This document shows positions 11,121 through 23,504 of a stretch of 64,000 nt of DNA, one piece after another. Within the stretch, counting starts at the first letter, position 1, and every line of letters begins with the position of its first letter. The notes beneath the pieces were generated by a model. That model was not told the origin of the DNA and did no database searches. It worked only from the letters and a program-made list of their open reading frames with translations. Origin of the DNA: Gordionus sp. m RMFG-2023 (Eukaryota > Nematomorpha > Gordioida > Chordodea > Parachordodidae); contig NC_088778.1 of NCBI RefSeq assembly GCF_954871325.1, positions 17,945,666 through 18,009,665 on the forward strand. The letters run 5' to 3'. Both the position numbers and the translations under genes were made by a program.

Positions 11121-12116
11121 GAATTACTTAAACGATAGTTATAAAACCAATGTTTACGTGCGATTTCAGCCTCCTAGTATAGCTTGTGCTTGTATATTTT
11201 TATCTGCTCGTCACCTACAGGTATAAATTTATACAATGGTATATTTTTTTATATAAACTTTTTATTAGTTTCCATTACCCAATAACCCTCCATGGTATAA
11301 AATATTTAATGTAACCCTCGAAGAAATACAAGAGATTAGTTTGCAATTATTTAAGTTATATACTAGAACCCAAGTTACCTAATTAAAGTTATTATTAATA
11401 CATTCTTATCTATATTAGATTTTGCTTAAAAATATTGACAAAACATTAAATGTTTCAAGGAAATTGTATGAACTAAATAAAATTCAAATGTTAGCTAATG
11501 ATGCTGCATCCTCAACCACTCTCTCTGCTACATTTTCAGAAGTTGTTACATATAACCCGAAGGGTAATTTTATAAATAAATAAATTATAAATATGGCTTA
11601 TTAGATGCATCCGCGGAAGAAAATCCTACAATTATAGATGAAAACACAAAAAACATTAATTTTACCAAAATACAACCTGATAATTCATACTTAAATGCAA
11701 TTGACAGTGATAACTTGTTGTTAGCACAACAGAGACTTTCTTTATTGTATTCCATTCAAGAACAAAAAAAGAAAAAAAAGTATTTATCACTCGATAGTTC
11801 CAAAAATGACTATTATAAATCAAAAATAAAAATTAAAAATGTTTCTCCTAATGATATTATTTCAAAATCATCCAAAGCACATTCTCAAAAAAATAGGAAG
11901 GTCGAAAAGTTAAAAATTGGTAAAGATGAAGTGCGCAAGGCTTCAAACAAAAGGGCACAAAATTTTGACACCCAATTTAAACCTAATGATTTTTCTACCG
12001 GGAAAAAAAGAATATTAATATCTTTAAACAACTCGCCCACGTCATCATCTTCTTCAAAAGTTATCAAAAGTAAAGGCCATGAATCTATTTCTAAAAAGAA
12101 ACACAAGAAATATTAA
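11121..12116 (+). CDS. CCNL: Cyclin L, C-terminal exons (partial)
   Basis: Four exons read in one open frame: 11121-11220, 11269-11373, 11419-11563 and 11605-12116. The introns are 48, 45 and 41 bases, all GT-AG, and phases agree at each joint. The protein reads [11 protein letters not shown], then [14 protein letters not shown], then P-L-P-N-N-P-P-W and E-E-I-Q-E-I. That is the second cyclin box of cyclin L, the regulatory partner of CDK11-type kinases that phosphorylate splicing factors in the nucleus. The tail is Lys/Ser-rich and ends H-K-K-Y. It lacks the clear Arg-Ser dipeptide domain of vertebrate cyclin L. The first cyclin box and start codon were not found upstream, where a hAT and a hAT fragment lie. 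So this is either a gene with distant 5' exons or a truncated copy. The intact splice sites and frame favour a real or recently lost gene. Confidence 0.8.
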
Positions 12117-12363
12117 TATAAAATATTCTTTATTTTTCCTGTAATTATTTATAGCAATATTTCTATTGTTGGCTCGTTTTACATATTTTACCCTTAAGGC
12201 CAAAATAAAATGAGGCATGCATAATATAATCTATATTATTTAAAGATTTTATTTGTAATTTATGTTAAAAATACTGGTTATACAAAGTTTTATAAACTAA
12301 ATTGCTTTTAACATTATTTTGATCTAGCCTTCTTCCTTATTTTTTATTTTAATGACATAGGGG
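12117..12363. other. 3' flank of cyclin L
   Basis: AT-rich DNA with AATAAAAT-like candidate polyadenylation signals (for example near 12205). Nothing else was recognised before the inverted-repeat element at 12364. Confidence 0.4.
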
Positions 12364-12904
12364 AGGGCTAGTCGGCGCAAGAGGCTTGTCGGTTCAAAGG
12401 ATTTTATTTTAAAACCAGTAAACATTAAAATTTGAAATTTAGTTCTAAAATAGAATTCTATAATATCCATAATTGGGACGAAAATAATTTATAATATTTA
12501 GCTGTTTAAATTTTTATCCGTTGTGTTATGACATGTTTTTGACGTAAAAATTACAATATTTTCACTTAATATTATTAGGTTGTATTAAAAAATTAAAAGT
12601 TTAAACATGACAAATGAACATTATAAAAGTTAAATATCTATTTTAATATTTGGGAAAGTTTCAGACTGATATATAATGCTTAAATATATGTTAAAATCAA
12701 ATTAGTAAAATTACCACCATTGAGGTTAGTAGAATCGTGGCTAGTCGGCACAATCAGTCAATTTTTATTATATTATTATGGTACTCAAATATATATGCAA
12801 AATTCAAAATAGTAAAATTTTTACTGAAAAAAGATTATGAAGAAACTATAAAACTGTATGAAAATGATATCTCATTAAGAAAAATACCATTTATTACGGG
12901 TTAA

Positions 12905-13452
12905 AATATAATATTTTATAAATGTAATATATTAAATAATAATTATTATATAAATTTATTAATGTGATTGATTTTTCATAGTACATTTCAATTTTAATAT
13001 AATATCAGACCTAAATAAATATCTTGCAAATTAAAATCTTCATATACATATTGTGATTATATATTATATATTGTCACAGATAATATAATATTTTATAAAT
13101 GTAATATATTAAATAATTATTATTATATAAATTTATTAATGTGATTGATTTTTCATAATACATTTCAATTTTAATATAATATCAGACCTAAATAAATATC
13201 TTGCAAACTAAAATCTTCATATACCTATTGTGATAATATATTATATTTTGTCACAGATAATATAATATAATATTTTATGTATTTAATATATTAAATAATA
13301 ATTATTATATAAATTTATTAATGTGATTGATTTTTCATAATACATTTCAATTTTAATATAATATCAGACCTAAATAAATATCTTGCAAACTAAAATCTTC
13401 ATATACATATCTGTGATAATATATTATATATTGTCACAGATATTATATATAT
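12905..13452. repeat. Three-copy tandem repeat of about 180 bases
   Basis: Each unit contains TTATTAATGTGATTGATTTTTC, CATTTCAATTTTAATATAAT, CAGACCTAAATAAATATCTT and ends with a TTGTCACAGATAATA block. Units start near 12915, 13093 and 13275 and are more than 90 percent alike by eye, so amplification was fairly recent. Confidence 0.85.
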
Positions 13453-13454
13453 TG

Positions 13455-13740
13455 CATATAAAATTTAGCCTGATAATAAAATCAATTATTTAAATTAATT
13501 ATATCTAGCAAACAAATATAATATATATTTTTTTAATTGACAATATAATATGATTCAAATTAATACATTTTATTAGATATGAACATTTTAGCCTGATAAT
13601 AATATCAATATATTTAAAATGAATTATATCTAACAAACAAATATTTATATATATATCTATTTTAATTGACAATATAATATGATTCAAATTAATTCATTTT
13701 ATTGGACATGAACATTTTAGTTATCAGATTATATTTAGTC
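13455..13740. repeat. Two-copy tandem repeat of about 130-140 bases
   Basis: The units share TTTAGCCTGATAATAA, ATTATATCTARCAAACAAAT and AATTGACAATATAATATGAT, then a TTCAAATTAATNCATTTTAT block. This follows the 180-base repeat directly inside the same inverted-repeat element. Confidence 0.8.
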
Positions 13741-14266
13741 TGATAATAAAATCAAATGGTGTTATATATTTAAATATAAAATTAGATAAATTTTGAGTAA
13801 ATTTAATAATAAATATAAACATTTATAAAAAATTGATAAAAGATGTGTGTATTATATGTAAACAGGATTATAAAAGTTTTCAAAGTTTTGAAGATTGGTT
13901 TCAATGTAGAGTGGTTCTCTGTCAAAAAAGATTGTTATTTTATTTGTAATAATTGTAAATAGAATATTATAGTTATATATTAAAATCTGGAAAATATTTT
14001 TTTTGTCCCATATAAGAAGCCTAATAAACAACTTGATTCGACTAGCCCCATCGATGATCCGACTAACCACGGGTTCGTGGTTACTAGGTTCAAAAAATGA
14101 CTTTACTAAAACCTTTCTAGAAAATAATTATTAAATATTTAAAAAATATAACAGTTTATATTTATAGGTAGATGTTTAAGGTATCTATTGGTATTTTGTA
14201 AGATCTTATATGATCATTATTTTCGGAGCTATGAAGATTTTGACAAAAATTGCGCCGACTAGCCCT

Positions 14267-14999
14267 GGTCTCTATATTATATTTTAGATTTACTCTATTA
14301 ATTATAGGCGTGGCGAGGGGCTCCTTTCCTTCTGAAATTTACCAGTTCTCGTAAAAAATTATTGCAGGGCCGAGAACCCAAACCCTTTTTTTAAATTTAG
14401 GGTTTTTAAATTTATTTTCTCAATGATGATATCTTAGAAGATATCATGATAATTCGCTTAAATTAAATGTAAAAAATACAAATATTTATTTTTAAATTGT
14501 ATTGTATTATTCTAACCTGTAATTATAATTTATTTTTATGATGAATACTGAATATAATGAAATAAAAAATTTTTTTAACTGATCTATCTATTATTAAAAA
14601 GAAATCTTCCTGGACTTCAAAACCGAACCTGTTTCAGTAATTTTTATTGAAAGAACCCTTTTTTCAGAACATAATTTCCTACACCCCCCTCTCTCCAAAA
14701 ATGTATACAATATTATCACTATAAACAATATTTTGAAAAAATGAGTAAAAGTAATTATTTTTTAATTAATGACTATAATTCAAAATTTTAAAGATAAAGT
14801 ATTTTATAAAAAAAGGTAACATAGCCAAAGTCCTGCAATTAGTTGAGCTATAGACTTCCAATAACATTTATGAGGAAACCCCACCTAATAATATCACCCC
14901 CCTCTATTAATTATCTCATAGTCTTAATTTAATAGCTTCGTCGCCAACCCTATTAAACGTTATTTTATTAAGATATATTTTGAAACTTTGTGATCCGTA
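14267..14999. other. Unassigned AT-rich stretch
   Basis: Two small GC-richer patches lie at about 14307-14400 (GCGTGGCGAGGGGCTCC) and 14610-14700 (poly-C with ACACCCCCCTC). Such patches mark ends of elements elsewhere in this window, but no matching inverted pair was confirmed here. No gene was recognised. Confidence 0.35.
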
Positions 15000-16270
15000 A
15001 CCAAAATAAAATATTTTCCATAAATATATTGATGGAACTTCTCGATAGCGAACCTGATCACCAAACCCTCCCGATCAATGGTGGCTTATTATTTTCAGCC
15101 GCCGAAAGTGTCCTCGATGCGTAAGCAACGATTTCTCCTGGCCAGTAAAAAATCAGTATGCAATAACAGCTCCAAGACCATCTTCGGAAACGTCATAAGA
15201 TATTATGACAGGAATATTGGCTGAGTAAACAATATTGTATACTCTTTTGATAAAATATTTTTAACTTCATAATTCTTTCATATTTGACGGTGTTTTACAA
15301 TTTTTTAGGCAATAATCTTATCTTCTGTGGGATGAATTTCGAATTCGTCTATAACATGACCTAAATAACTGACTTTTCTCCAATTTTAATTTAGCAAATC
15401 TTCTTAATACTTCTTCTTGATTAACTATATGATCAAAATTATTTTCTCCATTATTACGTCGTCTAAAAATACACTAACCATAGGAATTCTCTTTAATTGG
15501 TTTTGCATAAAGCGTTGAAATATTATCGGAGCGCTTGTCAACCCAAAAGGGATTCTTAGATAGGTAATAACCGACATGAGTCGAAATTACTAAAAGCTTC
15601 CTACATTCAAGACTACTCAGAATTGTTAAAATGCATCTCTTAAATCTATCGTCAAAACTATTTTACCACCCGCGATCATATTTATCAGGGCGACAATAGT
15701 TGTTAGTATTTATCGCTAAATATTTGTTGATTGTTAAACAAAAATCTCAACATATTCGCACGGCACCTGATTTCTTTAAAAAATTAACGTTAGCATAGCC
15801 CCAGTGATTGGGGTTGTTGTTTGATCCACCTCTTCGATAGCGCCTTCGTCAAAAATTCTGTTCAACTTAGCTTTAAAGGTTTGAAGCACAGAAATGGAAC
15901 TCTTCTCCTAATTTTTTTAAACTTGAGAAAATTTCAATGCAATTATTTAAAGTGGGAACATTCATATTTATTTTATTTATCCGAACTTCTGGAAGGTTTA
16001 TATCGAATTCTCTAAGAAAATGTATTCCAAAAATAAGGGAATTCTCTCCTTCAACTACCCAAATAGGTTAATATTTAGAAATGTTTTTTATTTCACTTAC
16101 TGTACATTTATCCAACACTTCGATTTTGATATTATACCACACTAGTTTATACGCAGGCGATAATGATAGTTTGCCATTGCGTCTCCCATATATCACGCAG
16201 TACCGGTATCGAATTCCATTGTAGATCGCCAACCATTTATCTTCGCATCAATGGTAGATTTATTAGGAAA
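15000..16270 (-). mobile_element. Ty3/gypsy pol fossil (protease to RNase H)
   Basis: Read on the minus strand, pieces of a gypsy-type Pol appear in the right order: a protease motif D-T-G near 16200, RT pieces including V-F-L-D-D-V near 15460, and RT/RNase H connection and RNase H pieces toward 15050. The fossil is heavily broken (many breaks) and has no recognisable LTRs. It is older than elements A, B and C. The F-L-D-D version of the RT box and the remaining text place it in a different gypsy lineage from A and B, which have Y-M-D-D. Confidence 0.72.
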
Positions 16271-17239
16271 TGACAGGCGAGGTGTCCGCAGTAGAATCAT
16301 CTGTATGGTATTTAATAAAATGAAAAGATAAAGATACATTAATTGAAAATACATTAATGATAATATAGATCAATTAACATATCGTTGAGTAAATTTTTTC
16401 CTAAAACAAAAATACAATTTGTTTATTAAACATTACAAATAACAAATATGTTTATTATATATGAAAAAAATTTTATACTTTTTATTGGTTTATTTTTCTT
16501 CCAATATTAATAGCGTTTTTTCCCCAATGATATATCCGCTTCTCTTACACAATTTTTTTATTGGGTTACATTTCTTTCATTTATTGGATCCTTTTTTTTT
16601 AAACATGTGTTTAATCACATCTATTTCATTTATTTAATATTTTTATGGTATTTAATTTTTTCGATTACTTATATTTTTTAAGTATTTTTTTATGAGTATT
16701 TATTTTAACACTAATAAGAGAGTGGTTTATATAATTGGATTATATTTTTTACACAGTATTTTATTTTTAAATTGATATTATGGCGAAATGCATGTTAAAA
16801 TATCTTTAGATATAATAGAGCTAGAGGCTTCATTAATTTTTTTATATAGATAATTGGTAGGATTTTACAGTGGCAAATGTTAAATATTGTTAAAAATTTT
16901 AAATGTCAAAAATCGGAAATGACTATAAAATCAAATCGGCATTTTTTTCTCTCAAATTTTTTTTATGAATAGTTAAAGCATAGGATTAATAAATAAATGT
17001 GCAAATTTTCAAGTTGGATCGAGAACAAGTATATAAGATAGGATTTTAATCATAGGTCAATTGTAATTTTATTTAATATTAAAAAAAAAAGTTAATTAAG
17101 ATCTGAAAAAGATTTCATAAGGATGGGAGGGCTTAATTCAATTGATGAATTGAAATTTCTCTCCTAATAAAAATAACTATACAAACATGGAAAATAGATG
17201 AAATAGAAGATAAAGAAACTAAGTTTGACATTTATATCT
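16271..17239. other. AT-rich stretch without a recognised gene
   Basis: Long T- and A-rich runs, no inverted ends, no persuasive open frame and no similarity to the elements nearby that I could see. Confidence 0.45.
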
Positions 17240-17748
17240 AGAAGATTATATGTATCCATTGTTTGATGAAGAGGAAGTGAGATACTTGAAATTGAAAACT
17301 GCATGTGAGAAGGCATATATTGCGATTAATTATATGGTTTGTGTAAATAAAATTTCCTATACAAAAATAAATTTAAGAATAAGAGGCAAATTAGAATATA
17401 TTATTGAGGAACAACATAAAAACTTATATAACTTAAGAGCTTTGATTATAATAAATAAAGTAATTGTTCTACATTCAAAAAATTTTGAAAAATTAAAATT
17501 GTGATCTCTCAGTCTCAGATAATATATCGTTAATGTCTGGACTGATATATAGGATCAAGATACAATTTTTTTTATAGGCTCTATGTAATATAAGTAGAGA
17601 TAAATATTTACCACTTTTGGCAAATAAACTAACTCAATAAAGGATCAAATAATTAACTTAAATCAAATTACCTAATATATATTTTTCACATGCACCTTTC
17701 AATTTCAAGTATCTCATTTTCTCTCCATCAAACATTGAATACCTATAA
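17240..17748. repeat. Inverted repeat with a small open frame in the left arm
   Basis: The left arm (about 17250-17330) and right arm (about 17685-17748) are inverted copies. The shared text is TGAGATACTTGAAATTGAAA followed by a GCATGTGARAA block. A frame of 84 codons at 17250-17504 covers the left arm (M-Y-P-L-F-D-E-E-E-V-R-Y-L-K). No family is recognised. The foldback element at 17750 begins exactly where the right arm ends, so the arm may be cut by that insertion. Confidence 0.6.
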
Positions 17749-17749
17749 G

Positions 17750-20620
17750 TAGTGTTGTTAATCGGCTTAGCCGAGTCGGCTCGAACAGAGCTCACCCAAA
17801 TTTTGGGTCGTTTTTTTCGACTCCAACTCAAAGTATTGGTCGTTTTTTACGACTTCGACCCGAGTTCAAGCCGAAAAAAACGACTTCGACCCAAAATATG
17901 GGTCATTTTTTTCGACTCCGACCCAAGTCCAAGCCGAAAAAAAACGACCTCGACCCAAAATATGGGTCGTTTTTTACGACTCCGACTCAAAATTTGGGTT
18001 GTATTTTTCGACTCAAACTTGAAATTTGGGTCGTATTTTTCGACTCAAACTTGAAGTTTGGGTCATATTTTTCGACTCAAACTTGAAGTTTAGATCGTAT
18101 TTTTCGACTCCAACTCAAAGTTTGGGTCGTTTTTCTGACTCAGACTCAAACATCGGGTCGTTTCATTCAATCAGACCCAAAATATGGATCTTTTTTTAAA
18201 GACGACTTAAAGTTAGGGTTGCTTTTTTCACCCCTAACCCAATATCTAGATCATTTTTTTCGACCAAAAGTCAAATAACATTTAGTATATATTATATTAT
18301 AGGCGAGAAAGTTACTTAAAGCTTCTTTAAATTATAATGCTATGATTAACTATTCATCATAGTTATATTTTAAAATTTTTAAGTGAAGATGTACCATAGA
18401 AAAGTGCCATTTGTCATGATGGTTATTTTTGAACTTTTTTAAATGAAATATCTAAAAATATATATTCTAAACATGTTAAATTAAAAATTCAGTGAGGATG
18501 TATCATAGATAGGTGACAATTGTCATAATCGCTATTTTTGAACTTTTTTGAGTTTTTTTAAAGCAAATTGCTAAAAATATATATTCTAAACATGTTAAAT
18601 TAAAAATTCAGTGAGGATGTATCATATATAGGTGACAATTGTCATAATCGCTATTTTTGAACTTTTTCAAATTTTTTTAAAGGAAATATTTAAACATGTT
18701 AAATTTAAAATTCAGTGAGGATGTATCATATATAGGTGACAATTGTCATAATCGCTATTTTTGAACTTTTTCAAATTTTTTTAAAGGAAATATCTAAAAA
18801 TATATATTCTAAACATGTTAAATTAAAAATTCAGTGAGGATGTATCATAGATAGGTGACAATTGTTATAATCGCTATTTTTGAACTTTTTTGAGTTTTTT
18901 TAAAGCAAATTGCTAAAAATATATATTCTAAACATGTTAAATTAAAAATTCAGTGAGGATGTATCATAGATAGGTGACAATTGTCATAATCGCTATTTTT
19001 GAACTTTTTCAAATTTTTTTAAAGGAAATATCTAAAAATATATATTCTAAACATGTTAAATTAAAAATTCATTGAGGATGTATCATAGATAGGTGACAAT
19101 TGTCATAATCGCTATTTTTGAACTTTTTCACTATCTATGATACATCCTAACTGAATTTTTAATTTAACATATTTAGAATATATATTTTTAGCTATTTCCT
19201 TTAAAAAAATTTGAAAAAGTTCAAAAATAGCGATTATGACAATTGTCACCTATCTATGATACATCCTCACTGAATTTTTAATTTAACAAGTTTAGAATAT
19301 ATATTTTTAGATATTTCCTTTAAAAAATTTGAAAAAGTTCAAAAATAGCGATTATGACAATTGTCACCTATCTACATCCTCACTGAATTTTTAATTTAAC
19401 ATGTTTAGAATATATATTTTTAGATATTTCCTTTAAAAAATTTGAAAAAGTTCAAAAATAGCGATTATGACAATTGTCACCTATTTATGATACATCCTCA
19501 CTGAATTTTTAATTTAACATGTTTAGAATATATATTTTTAGCTATTTCCTTTAAAAAAATTTGAAAAAATTCAAAAATAGCGATTATGACAATTGTCACC
19601 TATCTATGATACATCCTCACTGAATTTTTAATTTAACATGTTTAGAATATATATTTTTAGATATTTCCTTTAAAAAAATTTGAAAAAGTTCAAAAATAGC
19701 GATTATGATAATTGTCACCTATCTATGATACATCCTCACTGAATTTTTAATTTAACATGTTTAGAATATATATTTTTAGCAATTTGCTTTAAAAAAACTC
19801 AAAAAAGTTCAAAAATAGCGATTATGACAATTACCACTTATCTATGGTACATCATCACTGAAATTTTGATTTAACATGTCTACAATATGTATTTTTATCT
19901 ATTTCATTTAAAAAAGTTCAAAAATAACCATCATGACAAATAGCACTTTTCTTTGGTACATCTTCACTTAAAAATTTTAAAATATAACTATGATAGTTAA
20001 TCAGAGCATTATAATTTAAAGAAGCTTTAAGTAACTTTCCCGCCTATAATATTAATATATACTAAATGTTATTTGACTTTTGGTCGAAAAATATGATCTA
20101 GATATTGAGTTAGGGGTGAAAAAAAGCAACCCTAACTTTAAGTCGTCTTTAAAAAATAAGATCCATATTTTGGGTCTGATTGAATGAAACGACCCGATGT
20201 TTGAGTCTGAGTCAGAAAAATGACCCAAACTTTGAGTTGGAGTCGAAAAATACTATCTAAACTTCAAGTTTGAGTCGAAAAATACGATCTAAACTTCAAG
20301 TTTGAGTCGAAAAATACGACCCAAACTTCAAGTTTGAGTAGAAAAATACGACCCAAATTTCAAGTTTGAGTCGAAAAATACAACCCAAATTTTGAGTCGG
20401 AGTCGTAAAAAACGACCCATATTTTGGGTCGAGGTCGTTTTTTCGGCTTGGACTTGGGTCGGAGTCGAAAAAAACGACCCATATTTTGGGTCGAAGTCGT
20501 TTTTTTCGGCTTGAACTCGGGTCGAAGTCGAAAAAAACGACCCAAACATTGAGTCGGAGTCGAATAAAACGACCCGAGCTTTGGGTCGGGGTCGCGACTC
20601 GCGGCGTTTTAACAACACTA
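17750..20620. mobile_element. Giant foldback element 1 (hAT-like ends)
   Basis: The whole 2.87 kb is palindromic at large scale. The ends are TAGTGTTGTTAA and TTAACAACACTA. Each outer arm (17750-18290 and 20060-20620) is an array of a ~35-base unit built on GGGTCGTTTTTTTCGACTC. Each inner arm is an array of a ~118-base unit: forward 18310-19130 and reversed 19130-20030, meeting directly in the middle. There is no coding. The TAGTGTTG ends resemble those of the hAT elements at 46797 and 51211, but the 8 bases outside each end (CCTATAAG and ACCCTGCC) do not match, so the flanks may have been rearranged. Similar foldback architecture is known from Drosophila FB elements. The relation here is only structural. 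Confidence 0.85.
18310..20030. repeat. Converging arrays of a ~118-base unit (foldback 1)
   Basis: About seven units face right and about eight face left. Each unit has TGACAATTGTCATAATCG, then CTATTTTTGAACTTTTT, then TCTAAACATGTTAAATT, then CAGTGAGGATGTATCATA. TGACAATTGTCA is a perfect 12-base palindrome. Units differ by few bases, so they were homogenised recently. Confidence 0.9.
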
Positions 20621-20640
20621 ACCCTGCCTACCACTACCTC
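20621..20640 (+). repeat. Left copy of a 20-base direct repeat flanking foldback 2
   Basis: This 20-base block, beginning ACCCTGCC and ending TACCTC, recurs exactly at 45745-45764 in the same orientation, on the far side of foldback 2 and everything nested in it. It could be an unusually long target duplication or a leftover of a larger repeat. Confidence 0.7.
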
Positions 20641-21118
20641 GCTTTTAATTTAAAATATATTTTAATTTGTTACAATATATTTTTTGATTGATATTTTTCT
20701 TTTTGATGGCTAATTTTTTTTATTTTTTAATAAATTTTTTTAAATATATTTTTTTGATAGATATTTTTTTTTATATTTTATATTTTTTGTGTTTAAATGA
20801 TTTTTTTAAATATATTTTTTTAAATATATATTTTTTTAAATTTATAATTGATATATCTTTTGATCGCTAATTTTTTTAATTTTTGTGTTATATGATGTTT
20901 TTAATAAATTTTTTTGATTGATGTTTTTTAATATATTTTTTTAATAAATTTTTTTAAATATATTTTTTTGATTGATATTTTTTAATATATTTTTTTAATA
21001 AATTTTTTTAAATATATTTTTTTGATTTATATTTTTTAATATATATTTTTAAGATGATTATTATATATTTAGATTTTACGTAATTTTATCTATTATATAT
21101 CTTTTGATAAATAATTTT

Positions 21119-23063
21119 TTAGGTAAATGTCATAATCGTTATTTTTGAACTTTTTTGAGTTTTTTTAAAGCAAATAGATAAAAATATGTTTTGTAAATAT
21201 GTTAAATTAATATTTCAGTGAAAGTGCACTATGGAAAAGTGACAATTGTCATAATCGTTATTTTTGAACTTTTTTGAGTTTTTTAAAGTAAATGGGTAAA
21301 AATATGTTTTGTAAACATGTTAAATTAATATTTCAGTGAAAGTGCACTATGGAAAAGTGACAATTGTCATAATCGTTATTTTTGTACTTTTTTAAGTTTT
21401 TTTAAAGTAAATGGGTAAAAATATGTTTTGTAAACATGTTAAATTAATATCTCAGTGAAAGTGTAATATGGAAAAGTGACATTTGTCATAATCGTAATTT
21501 TTGAACTTTTTTGAGTTTTTTTAAAGTAAATGGGTAAAAATATGTTTTGTAAACATGTTAAATTAATATTTCAGTGAAAGTGTACTATAGAAAAGTGACA
21601 ATTGTCATAATCATTATTTTTGAACTTTTTTAAGTTTTTTTAAAGTAAACTGGTAAAAATATGTTTTGTAAACATGTTAAATTAATATTTCAGTGAAAGT
21701 GTACTATGGAAAAGTGACAATTGTCATGATCGTTATTTTTGAACTTTTTGAGATTTTTTAAAGTAAATGGGTAAAAATATGTTTTGTAAACATGTTAAAT
21801 TAATATTTCAGTGAAAGTGCACTATGGAAAAGTGACAATTGTCATAATCGTTATTTTTGAACTTTTTTAAGTTTTTTTAAAGTAAATTGGTAAAAATATA
21901 TTTTGTAAACATGTTAAATTAATATTTCAGTGAAAGTGTATTATAGAAAAGTGACAATTGTCATAATCGTTATTTTTGAACTTTTTAGAGTTTTTTTAAA
22001 GTAAATGGGTAAAAATATGTTTTGTAAACATGTTAAATTAATATTTCAGTGAAAGTGTACTATAGAAAAGTAACAACTGTCATAATCGTTATTTTTGAAC
22101 TTTTTTAAGTTTTTTTAAAGTAAATTGGTAAAAATATGTTTTGTAAACATGTTAAATTAATATTTCAGTGAAAGTGCACTATGGAAAAGTGACAATTGTC
22201 ATATTGAACTTTTTTTAGATTTTTTAAAGTAAATGGGTAAAAATATGTTTTGTAAACATATTAAATTAATATTTCAGTGAAAGTGTACTATGGAAAAGTG
22301 ACAATTGTCATAATCGTTATTTTTGAACTTTTTAAGTTTTTTTAAAGTAAATGGGTAAAAATATGTTTTGTAAACATGTTAAATTAATATTTCAGTGAAA
22401 GTGTACTATGAAAAAGTGACAATTGTCATAATCGTTATTTTTGACTTTTTTTTAGATTTTTTAAAGTAAATGTTTAAAAATATGTTTTGAAAACATGTTA
22501 AATTAATATTTCAGTGAAAGTCTATTAAGGAAAAGTGACAATTGTCATAATCGTTATTTTTGAACTTTTTTGAGTTTTTATTAAAGTAAATCGGTAAAAA
22601 TATGTTTTGTAAACATGTTAAATTAATATTTCAGTAAAAGTGCACTATTGAAAAGTGACAATTATCATAATCGTTATTTACAACTTTTTTAGATTTTTTA
22701 AAGTAACTGGGTAAAAATATGTTTTGTAAACATATTAAATTAATATTTCAGTGAAAGTGTACTATGGAAAAGTGACAATTGTCATAATCGTTATTTTTGA
22801 ACTTTTTTGAGTTTTTTTTAAAGTGAATGGGTAAAAATATGTTTTGTAAACATGCTAAATTAATATTTCCGTGAAAGTGCACTATGGAAAAGTGACAATT
22901 ATCATAATCGTTATTTTTGTACTTTTTTAAGTTTTTTTTAAAGTAAATGGGTAAAAATATGTTTTGTAAACATGTTAAATTAATATTTCAGTTAAAGTGT
23001 ACTATGGAAAAGTGGCAATTGTCATAATCGTTATTTTTAGGCTTTTTTAAGTTTTTTTAAAGT
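21119..23063 (+). repeat. Rightward array, ~118-base unit, about 17 copies
   Basis: Unit text in order: TGACAATTGTCATAATCG, TTATTTTTGAACTTTTTT, AGTAAATGGGTAAAAATATG, TTTTGTAAACATGTTAAATT, AATATTTCAGTGAAAGTG, CACTATGGAAAAG. Units recur every 116-119 bases and differ by a few positions. Confidence 0.92.
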
Positions 23064-23504
23064 AACAGATCGTTCACTAAATTGAATAAATATTTAAAAT
23101 GTATTTACTCACAGAATTGAAATAAATAAGTCAAAGATATTATAGTTACTTGATATACAAATAACCGATGCAGGATTATATATTTAAATATATTTCGTAG
23201 ATAACATTTTAGGAAAAAATAAATTAATCTTACAATTATTTTAATCTTATATAGCCCTACTATTATAAATTACATCTAAAAAAACATTTCCGGATGTTAT
23301 GAAGATTAAAGTTTAATCATAATAGTGGAATTTATTATCATTTAAAGTGATAAATGTTTTATTAATAAAATCTTGAATTTAATCAAATCAAGGAATGACG
23401 ATTTGCAGGAAAATATCTCATCATTAATTTTGAATATATAAATAAAAGCGAATTTAGGAATTATATTGTTGATATTACTGTTAGTGACTTAAAAATATAA
23501 AACA
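23064..23504. other. Central spacer between the converging arrays of foldback 2
   Basis: About 440 bases of single-copy AT-rich DNA starting ACAGATCGTTCAC. No open frame or repeat was recognised. Arrays on both sides point toward it. Confidence 0.7.

Larger units (their letters stand above)
12364..14266. mobile_element. Non-autonomous inverted-repeat element of unknown superfamily
   Basis: The ends AGGGCTAGTCGGCGCAA and TTGCGCCGACTAGCCCT are exact inverted copies of 17 bases. Internal echoes occur at about 12737 (GGCTAGTCGGCACAATC) and near 14040 (ACTAGCCCC, then GACTAACCACGG inverted). The interior is two sets of AT-rich tandem repeats with no transposase. No convincing target duplication was seen at either 8 bases or TA, so the superfamily is open. 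hAT is plausible because of the AGGG start and subterminal motif repeats. Confidence 0.7.

Noticed and set aside
17752-18086. Open frames across the GTCGTTTTTTTCGACTC arrays, and the mirror frames at 20296-20634
   Set aside because: Low-complexity tandem DNA of a foldback element. Three overlapping frames look equally 'coding', and none has a start context or family match.
17750-20620. An 8-base target duplication for foldback 1
   Set aside because: The flanking octamers CCTATAAG and ACCCTGCC do not match even loosely, so hAT membership rests only on the TAGTGTTG ends.
20688-20870. Phe/Ile-rich small frame suggesting a membrane peptide
   Set aside because: It lies in the low-complexity T-rich outer arm of foldback 2 and is mirrored on the other side. 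No start context or conservation beyond the repeat.
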